From positions 1,984,001 to 2,048,000 of the forward strand of contig NZ_CP126158.1 in assembly GCF_030127145.1 (NCBI RefSeq): a DNA stretch of 64,000 bases. The letters run 5' to 3'. Position 1 is the first letter of the stretch; each line of letters opens with the position of its first letter. The DNA is from Halobaculum halobium (GTDB lineage: Archaea; Halobacteriota; Halobacteria; Halobacteriales; Haloferacaceae). Position numbers and translations under genes: made by a program. Under the pieces are notes generated by a model. The model had not been told where the DNA came from. It did no database searches and worked only from the letters and a program-made list of their open reading frames with translations. Positions 37,801 to 45,180 of the stretch are shown here, in pieces.

Positions 37801-38366
37801 TACACCCCCGCGCCTGTCGTCTCGGTGAGTGTGTCGATCACCGACCCTAACGGAAGTCGGTGCGCCTCTTCGGTGTAGGCGTCGGCAAAGCGCCCGAGAG
37901 GCATGAGCCAGTCGCGTCTACGTGAAGGGGCTCCGTAGTACTCGACGGCCGTTGAAGTCGTGTGTGGGTCATCCTCGGCCACCTGAAGCGAGGTTGTCGG
38001 CCACGTCTCGCTCCGGGTGACTCGCTGAAATTCATACGTATCCGGAAATGCTGCTCGAAGCACGTGTTCGATCGAGGCGGTGGCCTCGGGATCGTCGATA
38101 CCGATGTAGTAGGAGACGGTGGTCGTCTCGGCGGGCGAAACGAGGAGGACTTCAAGTGTCGCTGAATCTCGAGTGCTGAAGAGGCGTGTGAGTATTCCCT
38201 GCTCGCTAGAGTCAGGCGAACACAGTGCGTGAAGACGCCGAAGCTGCTGCGTAATGCGTGACGGCGAAAGCGGGTCATCACTCGGCGTGATCTGCAGGTA
38301 GGTCCGCGTTGTCGTTGCGGGAACGGGGAGATTCCGCTTATCGGGGTCTGAATGTGGGGCTGACAT
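34815..38366 (-). CDS. VirD4/TraG-like coupling ATPase with C-terminal zinc-site and nuclease-like region
   Basis: The 1183-residue protein resembles conjugative coupling proteins that feed DNA to a secretion channel. Walker A SGRTGHGKT is near residue 420 and Walker B VNLYLEEA near 684, followed by LLSQARSFDCAVTLATQFPG, the usual T4CP/FtsK-like core. After about residue 890 comes a Cys cluster (CQSCSN and RCCHS). A helical segment follows, then RRLDIAAVDEDGEIVIAVEA near 1079, a beta-hairpin with Asp and E-x-E spaced like a PD-(D/E)xK nuclease but lacking the lysine. The start is ATG 38366. It is on the opposite strand from the secretion operon. There is no obvious N-terminal transmembrane helix. 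Confidence 0.75.
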   Translation of the reverse strand: MSAPHSDPDKRNLPVPATTTRTYLQITPSDDPLSPSRITQQLRRLHALCSPDSSEQGILTRLFSTRDSATLEVLLVSPAETTTVSYYIGIDDPEATASIEHVLRAAFPDTYEFQRVTRSETWPTTSLQVAEDDPHTTSTAVEYYGAPSRRRDWLMPLGRFADAYTEEAHRLPLGSVIDTLTETTGAGVYQALITPHPDLTGAVSDRIARLQANQDTFRQQVANTLLGAPDPQTDVEDLLPTERDRIAGLETRHAHNTFTLTARAGVTTDEAGGTRLARELADAFETLSTPFNGVDGRVRTGRDARGVIDDLAARVSPPPAHGGRRRLPGTSNATRGIVVDEAELASFAFVDGNALTAEGGRTLAPTPGERHTLPAPPVAQLERYHTPGLLLGHPLGEDGTSDPTPIALPPSHQPMHTLWSGRTGHGKTIALINAILANHEATAGASIVIDPKGDGMPTELLRAHYARHGNLDDVVYFDCAEVLPALSFFDIRAELAAGVDRTTAVEDRVDHYLEILMQVMGRERFERAVRAPDIIRYLVKAMFDPVSGYDAYSHRQFHSMARQMHERRAAPPVSDGDLERMLEGVVSNRAQTFDELMGGVANRIEKIPVDRRLAAIFNHVPEGDDPHFDLADYLDEDVLLIFDTGGLRSEAQRVLTLVLLSNLWTALRRRKLDPHTETERDDPLVNLYLEEAASVAVSDLLSTLLSQARSFDCAVTLATQFPGQFAQHEAGTYEEVLNNVSTIITGNVPLDRDLAERLATEDLNSRAVRARLRALKRGQWFVSLPAGFGKPAPRPFLVESAPLPAGHPESTRPLTPAEETRFQHLLQACAVETGDRAGIHLTTPGGVDRDGAEEDDDAVDPEDLPRIDSALPYTNRLPEAVEYDAALHALRCQSCSNRYDPDIRGMQRAIRCCHSMDAVEKDDIPICDLNVKLTPDERAVSEWDDHHLMFLQAVYNAQQLRYDPLEYDLLSDSMIRLQEYVGIDSSAIHDLIDAGLLRHDTDHPHRLYTVTPDGRTAIGESYRQGVDYGHGAGDLEESSQHVFAIELARQYLITEYVDDPESSVAEVIPYYDLDENRRLDIAAVDEDGEIVIAVEAERVNHDLRRAVPEDFDKMADCDVEEAIWVVMTRSAGHDVLGALNDPLDGDPRVEKTYSPNTPPSQFRIDTPGLTAVFPVEYLRKKRM

Positions 38367-38741
38367 GACTGCGTGGCGTAGACGGCGACTACTGGCATCC
38401 GGTTCGAGTCTTCTGTAATAAGCCCGAACGACCGTATCTGAAGCTGATCGTGAACCCATCCGGCTGGATGTTGTCGCAATCTGTCTCGTCGACGCCTCCA
38501 TCGGAGATACCAGTGTTCACATCGCAGACGGCACGCCGCGCTCGCCTCTCACGGCCGGGTTCACGGCGCTCCTGTCGTCGCGCCGTGCGTCGCTCGTGCC
38601 TCCCCGGCACGCCAGCAGGCTGTGGCTTGCGGTCGCTTCGCGCGCTCGTCCCTCGCGTGCTCGCGACACGCAACCCACGCTCTGCTGGCCGCTCGCCCCG
38701 ACCGCTTCGGCGCGCGCGGCTGGTTGTGTCCCTTCCATCGG

Positions 38742-38790
38742 CGCGCGCCGCCCGCGCCCTGCGGGCGCGTGAAGGCGCGAGCGGCGCGCG
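38742..38790. repeat. Nested GC-rich inverted repeat
   Basis: The outer perfect 10-bp arms CGCGCGCCGC (38742-38751) and GCGGCGCGCG (38781-38790) enclose an inner perfect hairpin CGCGCCC, TGC, GGGCGCG (38753-38769). It lies in a 500-bp, very GC-rich, gene-free interval between the divergent coupling ATPase and OB-fold genes. It is a candidate transfer or replication signal, or a structured RNA. Confidence 0.45.
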
Positions 38791-38827
38791 AAGACGAATC
38801 TCAGTAGAGTAGTCGGTTCGTGTTGAA

Positions 38828-38849
38828 AATCCGCGGTGGAGCGCGGATT
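38828..38849. promoter_or_regulatory. Inverted repeat upstream of the OB-fold gene
   Basis: AATCCGCG, a 6-nt spacer (GTGGAG) and CGCGGATT form a perfect 8-bp dyad ending 36 nt before ATG 38886. This is where an archaeal promoter element or operator would lie, so a dimeric regulator is plausible. Confidence 0.4.
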
Positions 38850-38885
38850 GTGGGCGTCGTGAAACGCCTTCGGTCAAGTAGACCA

Positions 38886-39746
38886 ATGAGTAGTCAATAC
38901 GCACTCGGTAGTGAAGCTGTCGGACAGGACACTGAACAATCGGCGGACGCGGTGGTTGATGAAGACGGATTCGAGGTGATCGATGAGGCGGCAGAGCGGG
39001 AAGCGGCACTGCGGCCCACAGTCGAGATGGAGACGCAGGCGGTGATCGATACGGACAACCCGGCGGCTCGGAAGGCGGGATTGACGCTGGAAGAAGCAGA
39101 ATGCATTGCGGCGTGGGAGTTCGAGATCGCGCGGACGGTCGAGCGGGCAGACCGTGGTCAGGGACGGCTGCGTGAGGCGTGTACACAAGACGTTGTGGAG
39201 ACGGCGTCGCGGACGGCGCGTGCGGCGTTCGATAAGCGGGCGGCGAGTGTCGACCCGCGGTTCGACCCGGTCGACCCGAGAGAGCGGTTGGCGCGCGAGG
39301 AGTTGGCGGCTGTGAATCAGGAGGCGGCACGGTTGGAGGCGGGGCTGGCGAACGGGACGTCCCGGGCGGCGCTTGCACGGCAGTTGGCCGAGCGAGTCGA
39401 GCAAGGGCGGTCACTCATGAGCGCGTCACTGGCAGTTGTGGAAGCCGAGCAAACGCGGCCCGAGCGGGTGGTCGATATCGCGCGGGTCGGAGATGTTCAA
39501 TCGGGGGAAGTGAGTCTCGAAGGCGAGGTGACGCAGCTATTCGAGCACACGTCACAGGCGATCGCGCAGGTGGGACTCATCGAGGATGATACGGGGACGA
39601 TCAAGTTCACTGCCTGGAAGCGCAGCGGTGTCGACCCAGTCAGGGTGGGCGAGCGGGTGCGGCTGTGTCACGTCGCGAAGAACTGGTACAATGGGCGTGT
39701 GAGCGTGTCACTGACGGGGTGGAGCGAGGTGGAGTGGGTCGGCTAA
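38886..39746 (+). CDS. OB-fold (RPA-like) single-stranded-DNA-binding protein
   Basis: The 286-residue protein has a helical, acidic N-terminal 170 residues and a C-terminal OB fold. The fold reads VQSGEVSLEGEVTQLFEHTS, then QVGLIEDDTGTIKFTAWKRS, VRVGERVRLCHV and WYNGRVSVSLTGW. This is the pattern of archaeal replication protein A. The start at ATG 38886 (MSSQYALGSEAVG) is preferred over an in-frame upstream codon at 38820. As a cargo gene of the conjugative region it probably coats single-stranded plasmid DNA. No zinc finger follows, unlike many chromosomal RPAs. Confidence 0.7.
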   Translation: MSSQYALGSEAVGQDTEQSADAVVDEDGFEVIDEAAEREAALRPTVEMETQAVIDTDNPAARKAGLTLEEAECIAAWEFEIARTVERADRGQGRLREACTQDVVETASRTARAAFDKRAASVDPRFDPVDPRERLAREELAAVNQEAARLEAGLANGTSRAALARQLAERVEQGRSLMSASLAVVEAEQTRPERVVDIARVGDVQSGEVSLEGEVTQLFEHTSQAIAQVGLIEDDTGTIKFTAWKRSGVDPVRVGERVRLCHVAKNWYNGRVSVSLTGWSEVEWVG

Positions 39747-39888
39747 CGAGCGAGCGCGTTCGATTTTGCCTCCAAAGCGTTGGGAACAGTGCCGTGTTCG
39801 AGAAGTGGGTCCTTCCGTTGGAGCGCCCACCGTCAAATCGGGTTGGCGATAGCACTTCGTATTCGTAATATCATACTCGCAAGTACGA

Positions 39889-40083
39889 TCATTCGGGAGG
39901 ATTTTCTTCTGCGAACGCACGAACACGCTGTTCGTGTTCGGCCGACAGTCCCGTCTCCTGTGCACTACGGAGTTGCTCGTTTACCACAGCGTTTTGCTGA
40001 GGGCCCCACTCCTCAGGCGGATGTGTCTGAATGTACTCGACCCACGGATTTGCCCCCGTCGGACGCACCGGAGTCCCATGCAC
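39889..40083 (-). CDS. Small acidic hypothetical protein
   Basis: The 64-residue frame begins MHGTPVRPTGANPWVEYIQT and continues with PEEWGPQQNAVVNEQL, then SAEHEQRVRAFAEENPPE. Composition and lack of frame-shift features look like a genuine halophilic protein. No domain is recognised. It is transcribed against its neighbours in the mobile region. Confidence 0.45.
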   Translation of the reverse strand: MHGTPVRPTGANPWVEYIQTHPPEEWGPQQNAVVNEQLRSAQETGLSAEHEQRVRAFAEENPPE

Positions 40084-40172
40084 CAGTTTGCGGGGTGCGA
40101 TGGCCGGAGCGACCCCGAGCGCGGATGGGGAAACCTCGCCGTGTACGGCCAGGAGGATGTCATCAACCGAGA

Positions 40173-40201
40173 GCTGTCTATCATCCCCTGACGGGTGCGG
40201 G
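40173..40201 (+). promoter_or_regulatory. 29-bp shared element, copy 1 (before SWIM gene)
   Basis: GCTGTCTATCAT followed by the core CCCCTGACGGGTGCGGG. The same element occurs at 40728-40756 and 43598-43626. It ends 30 nt before the ATG at 40232. Confidence 0.65.
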
Positions 40202-40231
40202 TGGCCTCACGAGGCTACTCGGATCGAACAG

Positions 40232-40714
40232 ATGACTCCAGCAGACGCACTCAGACAGCTAGCACCGACAACGCGCGTCCTCAAGCGTGCACAATACGAA
40301 GCATTCGAGTTCTCCATCCGAACTGACGGCATCCACGTCAGGAATGCGAGTTACGCGGATCCTGAGAATCACGAGTATCTCGTGACGCTCTCAGAGGAGA
40401 TTCCAGCGGCGTGTACGTGCCCCGCGGATGCGCGGTTCGACGGGGCGTGCAAACACCGGGTTGCCGTCGCGATTCGAAGTCCCGTGCTGGCTGCAGCACG
40501 CGACGTGAGCACGACCCGCGTTGCGGCCGACGGTGGGGAGCGTGGCGCGGTCACTCCCCGTAGATCGCCCGTCGATACCGACTCGATCGACGAGGACGAC
40601 ACACCTGCAGGCGGTGGCGACGTGGAGACCCCCGAAGACTGCGAGTGCGACGGCCTCGATGGCTTCCCGTGCTGGGCATGTGTGGATGCGGGTCGCCGCA
40701 CAGTCCCCGAGTAG
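40232..40714 (+). CDS. SWIM zinc-finger protein
   Basis: The 160-residue protein contains a SWIM-type zinc-binding motif, CTCPADARFDGACKH (C-x-C-x8-C-x-H), near residues 58-72. It follows a region predicted to form strands (FEFSIRTDGIHVRNASY). A linker leads to a second Cys cluster, EDCECDGLDGFPCWACVD, near the C-terminus. SWIM domains bind DNA or protein. The start at ATG 40232 (MTPADALRQLAPT) is set by the 29-bp element exactly 30 nt upstream. It belongs to the same putative regulon as the TFB and DUF932-like genes. Confidence 0.65.
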   Translation: MTPADALRQLAPTTRVLKRAQYEAFEFSIRTDGIHVRNASYADPENHEYLVTLSEEIPAACTCPADARFDGACKHRVAVAIRSPVLAAARDVSTTRVAADGGERGAVTPRRSPVDTDSIDEDDTPAGGGDVETPEDCECDGLDGFPCWACVDAGRRTVPE

Positions 40715-40727
40715 GATCGTGGCGTGG

Positions 40728-40756
40728 GCTGTTTATCGCCCCCTGACGGGTGCGGG
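40728..40756 (+). promoter_or_regulatory. 29-bp shared element, copy 2 (before TFB gene)
   Basis: GCTGTTTATCGC followed by the core CCCCTGACGGGTGCGGG. It ends 28 nt before the TFB ATG at 40785 and aligns without gaps to copies 1 and 3. Confidence 0.65.
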
Positions 40757-40784
40757 GCGCGTGATGTGCTTCGCGTGACTACCG

Positions 40785-41729
40785 ATGACGACAGAGATCG
40801 ACTACTTCGACGAGCAGTACGATGACGAATACGGCGGCGAGCTCCCGACAGCGACCTGCCCAGAATGCGAAGGTGGGCTTCGAACCGACGGCGGCGAGAC
40901 AGCGTGCACGGCGTGTGGACTACTCATCGACGAGTATCGCTACGATCACGGTGCGACGCCGCGGTCGTTCGCTGAGTGTGACCAGAGCCGAGAACAGGTG
41001 GGTGCACCACTCACGGAGACGCGCCATGACCGCGGCCTCTCGACGACGATCGGCCGCGGAAGGGACGCGAATGGTGCGTTCCTCACCGGGAAGAAGCGTG
41101 CGCAACTCCAGCGCCTTCGGCGTGAGGATAGCCGTGGGCTGTTCGCGTCGAAAGCCGAGCGGAATCTCGCGGCCGCTCTGAGTGAGATCGCCCGGCTCAC
41201 GAGTGCACTCGAACTCGACCGGGCAACGCGCGAACTTGCCTCGCGGATCTACCGGGAGGCCCAGACACACGACTTGATTGTCGGGCGGTCGATCGAGGGG
41301 ATGGCAGCCGCGAGTGTGTATGCTGGCTGTCGGTGTGGCTCGAGCACCCGGACCCTTGCGTCGATCGCGGCGGTCTCACACTGTTCGACGGAGGAGATTC
41401 GCGCGCGATACAGCGTGCTCAACACGGAACTGGGCCTTGAAGCAGAGCCACCAACACCCATGGAGACACTCGCCCGCCTCGCGAGCGAGTTCGACGTGCC
41501 CGCGGCGGTCCGCGCGAGAGCGACCGACGTGGCCACAGCGGTTTTCGAGGTGAAGCGTGGGACCGGATGCAATCCGGCCGGGATCGCAGCCGCGTGTGTG
41601 TATCTCGCGGCTCGCGAACACGATGTTCCGCTTCTCCAGCGAGCGGTCGCGGAGGCAGCGGGCGTGACAGATGTGACGCTTCGAGCGCGGATGAATGACG
41701 CTGCGGCGATTGGCGCGATCGAGTCGTAA
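40785..41729 (+). CDS. tfb: Transcription initiation factor IIB (TFB), element-borne
   Basis: The 314-residue TFB recruits RNA polymerase to TBP-bound promoters. The N-terminal zinc ribbon has Cys 25, 28, 41 and 44 (CPEC and CTAC). The B-finger/linker region (GAPLTETRHDRGLSTTIGRG) is present. Two cyclin-like repeats follow, marked by LDRATRELASRIYREA with GMAAASVYAGCR, and by AVRARATDVATAVFEV with GIAAACVYLAARE. Haloarchaea encode several TFBs, and one carried by a conjugative region could redirect transcription to its own promoters. It has the 29-bp element at its own promoter, so it may be self-regulated. Confidence 0.9.
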   Translation: MTTEIDYFDEQYDDEYGGELPTATCPECEGGLRTDGGETACTACGLLIDEYRYDHGATPRSFAECDQSREQVGAPLTETRHDRGLSTTIGRGRDANGAFLTGKKRAQLQRLRREDSRGLFASKAERNLAAALSEIARLTSALELDRATRELASRIYREAQTHDLIVGRSIEGMAAASVYAGCRCGSSTRTLASIAAVSHCSTEEIRARYSVLNTELGLEAEPPTPMETLARLASEFDVPAAVRARATDVATAVFEVKRGTGCNPAGIAAACVYLAAREHDVPLLQRAVAEAAGVTDVTLRARMNDAAAIGAIES

Positions 41730-41808
41730 TGTAGATCACAATGAACAGGCCGTGTTTTTCTGGAGAAATTGATTACTACCGGGACCTCAAATATGAGGAA
41801 GAATAGCG

Positions 41809-42210
41809 ATGGGAGCGTTCGATCGACTCCGATTCGAAGACGGCCTTGCTATTGAGTTCCCGGGCATCGGTGCTGATCCATTCGAGATCACGTGGCAGAA
41901 GAAATCGATTACTCGCCACAACCCGCTGATGGAGAATTACAAAATAACGAACGCAGGCCGTCTGTTCAAGGAAGATACCGACTACGAGCACGTTCCTGAG
42001 GAAGAGCGCCCACACTACGACGAAGATGCCGGTGGGTTCGAGAGCCCACTTATGAGGGCCGCGGGTAGTCTGCAGAAGGTGCACCATGGGTGGTCGGATA
42101 CAGACTATCACGGGATATTCGAATTCCACCGGACCGTGGACGGCGATTATGTCAGCCTTGAAGCGAAGTTCACTGATGGTCGACTTGTAGAGATCACGCG
42201 CAGCGACTGA
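41809..42210 (+). CDS. Hypothetical protein
   Basis: The 133-residue soluble protein begins MGAFDRLRFEDGLAIEFPGI and has three Trp/Tyr-rich stretches, including LQKVHHGWSDTDYHGIFEFH and DGDYVSLEAKFTDG. It is predicted mostly beta. No signal peptide and no known motif are visible. It lies alone between TFB and the MNT/HEPN pair, with slightly lower GC than TFB. Confidence 0.5.
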   Translation: MGAFDRLRFEDGLAIEFPGIGADPFEITWQKKSITRHNPLMENYKITNAGRLFKEDTDYEHVPEEERPHYDEDAGGFESPLMRAAGSLQKVHHGWSDTDYHGIFEFHRTVDGDYVSLEAKFTDGRLVEITRSD

Positions 42211-42294
42211 GTGTCTGGCGAGAGAATCGTACACTGCAGTGATGTGACCTCTGTGTAGCTCTGCTGGTACGACTTCCAGCAAAAAACAAATTTA

Positions 42295-42322
42295 TAGGAA
42301 TGTATTCCTAATAGGAATCCTA
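42295..42322 (+). promoter_or_regulatory. Double dyad operator and TATA box of the MNT/HEPN operon
   Basis: A TTTATA box at 42291-42296 overlaps a dyad TAGGAAT, GT, ATTCCTA (42295-42310). A second dyad, TAGGA, A, TCCTA (42312-42322), runs into the ATG at 42322. A third ATAGGAATG half-site lies just inside the gene. The TATA position fits a leaderless transcript. The MNT protein carries a winged helix, so autorepression is likely. Confidence 0.6.
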
Positions 42323-42990
42323 TGCCCAATAGGAATGGATCGGCTACAATTGCGCTGGAGTATCCATTTCCCGATGACCGAGTATTTCGATACCAGGCGA
42401 TGCAGGATGTCCTCTCGGTTCTTATTGAGGAGCCCTACGAAGAGTTCACCGTCAGCGAACTAGGGGAGCTAGTCGGGGCGAACCAAGCAACAGTCTCGAA
42501 AGCCGTTCAGCTCCTCAAAGAACTAGGACCGATTCAGACCCGCCGCGACGGTCGGAAACAGTACGTGAGTATCGATCGTGACCGACTCACGAATTCCGAT
42601 CCAGTGCTCTTGATTCCACAAGCGGAGTTTCACAAGCCGGTTCGAACGTTCGTCGACCGCGTCCAAACGAAGATCTCCGGACTTGTCGGAATCGTTCTGT
42701 TCGGCAGCGTTGCGCGTGGAGAGGCTGACAGAGCGAGTGATATCGATCTCATCGTCTTCGTTGAAGAAAACAAGACCCAGGCTCGTCAAACCGTCCAATC
42801 AATCGTAAGGGATCTTGAAGAGACAAAGTTCGACGGAAACCGCTATGCGTTTGAGGTATTGGTTGAGTCGACCGACAGCGCGAAACGAATCGGGGATCGA
42901 CTCCATCAGCAGTTCGACGGTGGAATCACGCTTGTCAGTTCCGACGAACTGACCACTATCCGACGGAGGGCCCACACAGATGGAGAATAG
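42322..42990 (+). CDS. Winged-helix MNT nucleotidyltransferase (antitoxin of an MNT/HEPN pair)
   Basis: The 222-residue protein has an N-terminal winged helix (FTVSELGELVGANQATVSKA, residues 42-61, and a wing TRRDGRKQYVSI). A minimal nucleotidyltransferase domain follows, whose motif is G128-S129 and D140-x-D142 (GSVARGEADRASDID). In characterised MNT/HEPN systems the MNT enzyme modifies and silences the HEPN RNase. The stop overlaps the HEPN start by 11 nt. The fused DNA-binding domain and the dyads in the promoter suggest autoregulation. Confidence 0.8.
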   Translation: MPNRNGSATIALEYPFPDDRVFRYQAMQDVLSVLIEEPYEEFTVSELGELVGANQATVSKAVQLLKELGPIQTRRDGRKQYVSIDRDRLTNSDPVLLIPQAEFHKPVRTFVDRVQTKISGLVGIVLFGSVARGEADRASDIDLIVFVEENKTQARQTVQSIVRDLEETKFDGNRYAFEVLVESTDSAKRIGDRLHQQFDGGITLVSSDELTTIRRRAHTDGE

Positions 42991-43465
42991 CGACGTTTTG
43001 GATGCACTGGCAGAGGCGGAGCACAGTTTCGAACAGTCACCAGATACAGTGGAGGACGGGCTTGACGTCGACGAGCCGGAGTTAGTACAGCTCCGGCGGG
43101 CGTGCCGGCTCCTCGCAGCTAGCTCACTGCTACTCGAAGATGGCTACTACACGGTCGTCATCGAGTCCTCATTCGTGGCAATCGAGCGGACGATACAGTT
43201 CCGGCTTATTCACGATGGCGCAATGGATCCATCTCAGGTCATCAGTAGTCATCGCCGGCTCTACCAGCGCGGTGCCGAGATCGGGCTCTATGACGAGGCG
43301 TTCGGTGACGAATTAGCGGAGTTGTGGAATCAGAACCGAACAAAAACGTACTACCGCCTCCGCATCGCGACGAAAGAGCAGGCTGAAGCGATGCAGGAAC
43401 TCGCAAATGCAGTTCATATTCATCTCGTTGACGAGAGTCGAGCGAGCTATCAGTGTCTCTGTTGA
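42980..43465 (+). CDS. HEPN-domain protein (toxin partner of MNT)
   Basis: The 161-residue, all-helical protein is of the HEPN type. The place of the catalytic R-x4-6-H motif reads NRTKTYYR with R120 followed by Tyr 124 and 125, so the histidine is replaced by tyrosine. The pair may therefore have reduced or altered RNase activity. Helices LRRACRLLAASSLLLEDGYY and SSFVAIERTIQFRL match the fold. It overlaps the MNT gene by 11 nt and is probably translated with it. It probably serves element maintenance or defence. Confidence 0.7.
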   Translation: MENSDVLDALAEAEHSFEQSPDTVEDGLDVDEPELVQLRRACRLLAASSLLLEDGYYTVVIESSFVAIERTIQFRLIHDGAMDPSQVISSHRRLYQRGAEIGLYDEAFGDELAELWNQNRTKTYYRLRIATKEQAEAMQELANAVHIHLVDESRASYQCLC

Positions 43466-43597
43466 TGAGTAGACGCACCACTTGAGCGTGTTAATTGACG
43501 CTTGAGGGAATTTCCAGATGAGATCTGGTCAGGTTCGTCCTTCTCGTGTTGGGTATGGTTGAGTACTGTCGCGGTCGGCGTTTCACTTTCGCATAGA

Positions 43598-43626
43598 GCT
43601 GTTTGTTGCCCCCTGACGGGTGCGGG
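43598..43626 (+). promoter_or_regulatory. 29-bp shared element, copy 3 (before DUF932-like gene)
   Basis: GCTGTTTGTTGC followed by the core CCCCTGACGGGTGCGGG. It ends 30 nt before ATG 43657, the same placement as copies 1 and 2. Confidence 0.65.
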
Positions 43627-43656
43627 CGCACAGAACATCGCGCTCGTGAGAACTCG

Positions 43657-44814
43657 ATGTCGAACACACCACACACAACCGTGTTTGCGGGTATCGATGC
43701 ACGAACGCCAGCGAGCCTCCCCGAGTGGTACCGTCGTCACCACCACGATCCGGAGACGATCACCTTCTCTGAGGCGATCAGGTGCCTTCCACGGGCGAGC
43801 ACCACCGAGGTTGCCTACAGAAATCCCTACCTGGATGACTGGGTTGCGACCGATCGGTTCACAGCGATCGTCGAGCCCGGGCGATTGGCCGAGCAGCAGT
43901 CCGATGAAGCCGAAGAGCCGCTATTCGCGATCCCGACTGATGCGTACTCTGTGATCAACCCCGTTGACGTGTACGGACCGCTCGAAAAGGTGCTCCATGA
44001 GACAGAGTACGACGACAGAGTGCTCGGGGAGGTGACGTTCGGCGAGATACGCCAATCGCGCGGCGGTGGCGAAGTCCACATGGACATCCTCTTCGACGGC
44101 TACTCGGTCGAACTTCCCGGTCGCCGTGAGCCCATTACACTCGGTGTGACTACTGGATACGATTACTTCGGCGGGCACGCGGTCTACGTCGAGGGCTTCG
44201 CACGCGATACCGTGTGTGCGAACTCGATTCGACAGCTCACCGATCGTGAGACAGTGCGACACGTCGGCGCGATTGGCGACTTCCGCGAGTGGTGGGAGCG
44301 CATCCTCACACAGTTGGACCTCGTTGCTAACGACCTCATCGCGTTCATCGCCGAGGCGAGCGACAGTTCCGTCGACTTCACCGAGGTTCCGTTCGACCTC
44401 GCCGAGTTCTACGCCCTGCTTGGATTCCCCGAGTACCTCGTCGACCACGCGGTTCGCGATGTCCGTGCGATGGCGAGCAACCCACTCGATGTGGATATGT
44501 GGACACTTCACTCGGGAGCGACGTATGCACTCACGCACTTCTTCACGGGCGGTGATGGAGTGGCTCTCGACCGCTACGTCACGACCGCGAACGATATCTT
44601 GTTTAACCCGAGTGCGACGCTGGACGTGGTCGAACGAAGCTTCGAACGACGTGCGGCTGAAGCGAGGGAGACGAACGGGCAGACTGATCTCGAAAGCCAG
44701 GTTGCCCTCGCACAACTCGAACGCGTCGGCGAAGACATCCATTCGAACGCGCGCCGATTCGAGGAGCGAGAAGCAGAACTTCGCAGCCGGTTTGCGTCAG
44801 TCGCTGACGACTGA
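43657..44814 (+). CDS. DUF932-like plasmid protein
   Basis: The 385-residue soluble protein begins MSNTPHTTVFAGIDARTPAS. The middle region resembles DUF932, a family carried by plasmids and phages: GYSVELPGRREPITLGVTTG, YDYFGGHAVYVEGFARDTVC, ANSIRQL and VRHVGAIGDFREWW. A long helical C-terminal part ends in a likely coiled coil (HSNARRFEEREAELRSRFAS). ATG 43657 is set by the 29-bp element 30 nt upstream. Function is unknown; DUF932 proteins are often linked to plasmid maintenance or anti-defence. Confidence 0.6.
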   Translation: MSNTPHTTVFAGIDARTPASLPEWYRRHHHDPETITFSEAIRCLPRASTTEVAYRNPYLDDWVATDRFTAIVEPGRLAEQQSDEAEEPLFAIPTDAYSVINPVDVYGPLEKVLHETEYDDRVLGEVTFGEIRQSRGGGEVHMDILFDGYSVELPGRREPITLGVTTGYDYFGGHAVYVEGFARDTVCANSIRQLTDRETVRHVGAIGDFREWWERILTQLDLVANDLIAFIAEASDSSVDFTEVPFDLAEFYALLGFPEYLVDHAVRDVRAMASNPLDVDMWTLHSGATYALTHFFTGGDGVALDRYVTTANDILFNPSATLDVVERSFERRAAEARETNGQTDLESQVALAQLERVGEDIHSNARRFEEREAELRSRFASVADD

Positions 44815-45180
44815 GTTGGACACGATTCGCTTTCCTCAGTAGCCGCATAGTCTGTGCGGTCTGTACGTTCTTCTGATTCTGTGTAGCTCATTTGGCATTC
44901 TCCTTTCTCGTCGGCGAGAGCGTTCTGATCTGTTGGGAACCCTCGGCGTGTGCACGTGGTCGAACGCCGTCTGACCCCGCGAATTTACGACTCAGATGTG
45001 TCATAGATATCTCTCTTACAGCACCGGATGATAGCCTGGTTTTCACCGGATACAGCTAATTGGCCACCATTTCTTACTCAATAATTAAAGAGAAATTTTA
45101 TTAGCGCGTTCTCCTCCGAGTGAATCGTCGATCTCCACGCACTGCGGCTGTCGCTGCTGGCTGCGGGTATTCGACAGATC
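44815..45180. promoter_or_regulatory. Intergenic region and probable promoter of the secretion operon
   Basis: This gene-free interval becomes AT-rich towards its right side (TCAATAATTAAAGAGAAATT at about 45080-45099), the best TATA-like candidate for the operon starting at 45181. No copy of the 29-bp element was found here. Confidence 0.4.

Noticed and set aside
38450-38812. 120-codon plus-strand frame in the GC-rich interval
   Set aside because: Arg/Ser/Ala-rich composition with no acidic bias, overlapping palindromes; looks non-coding.
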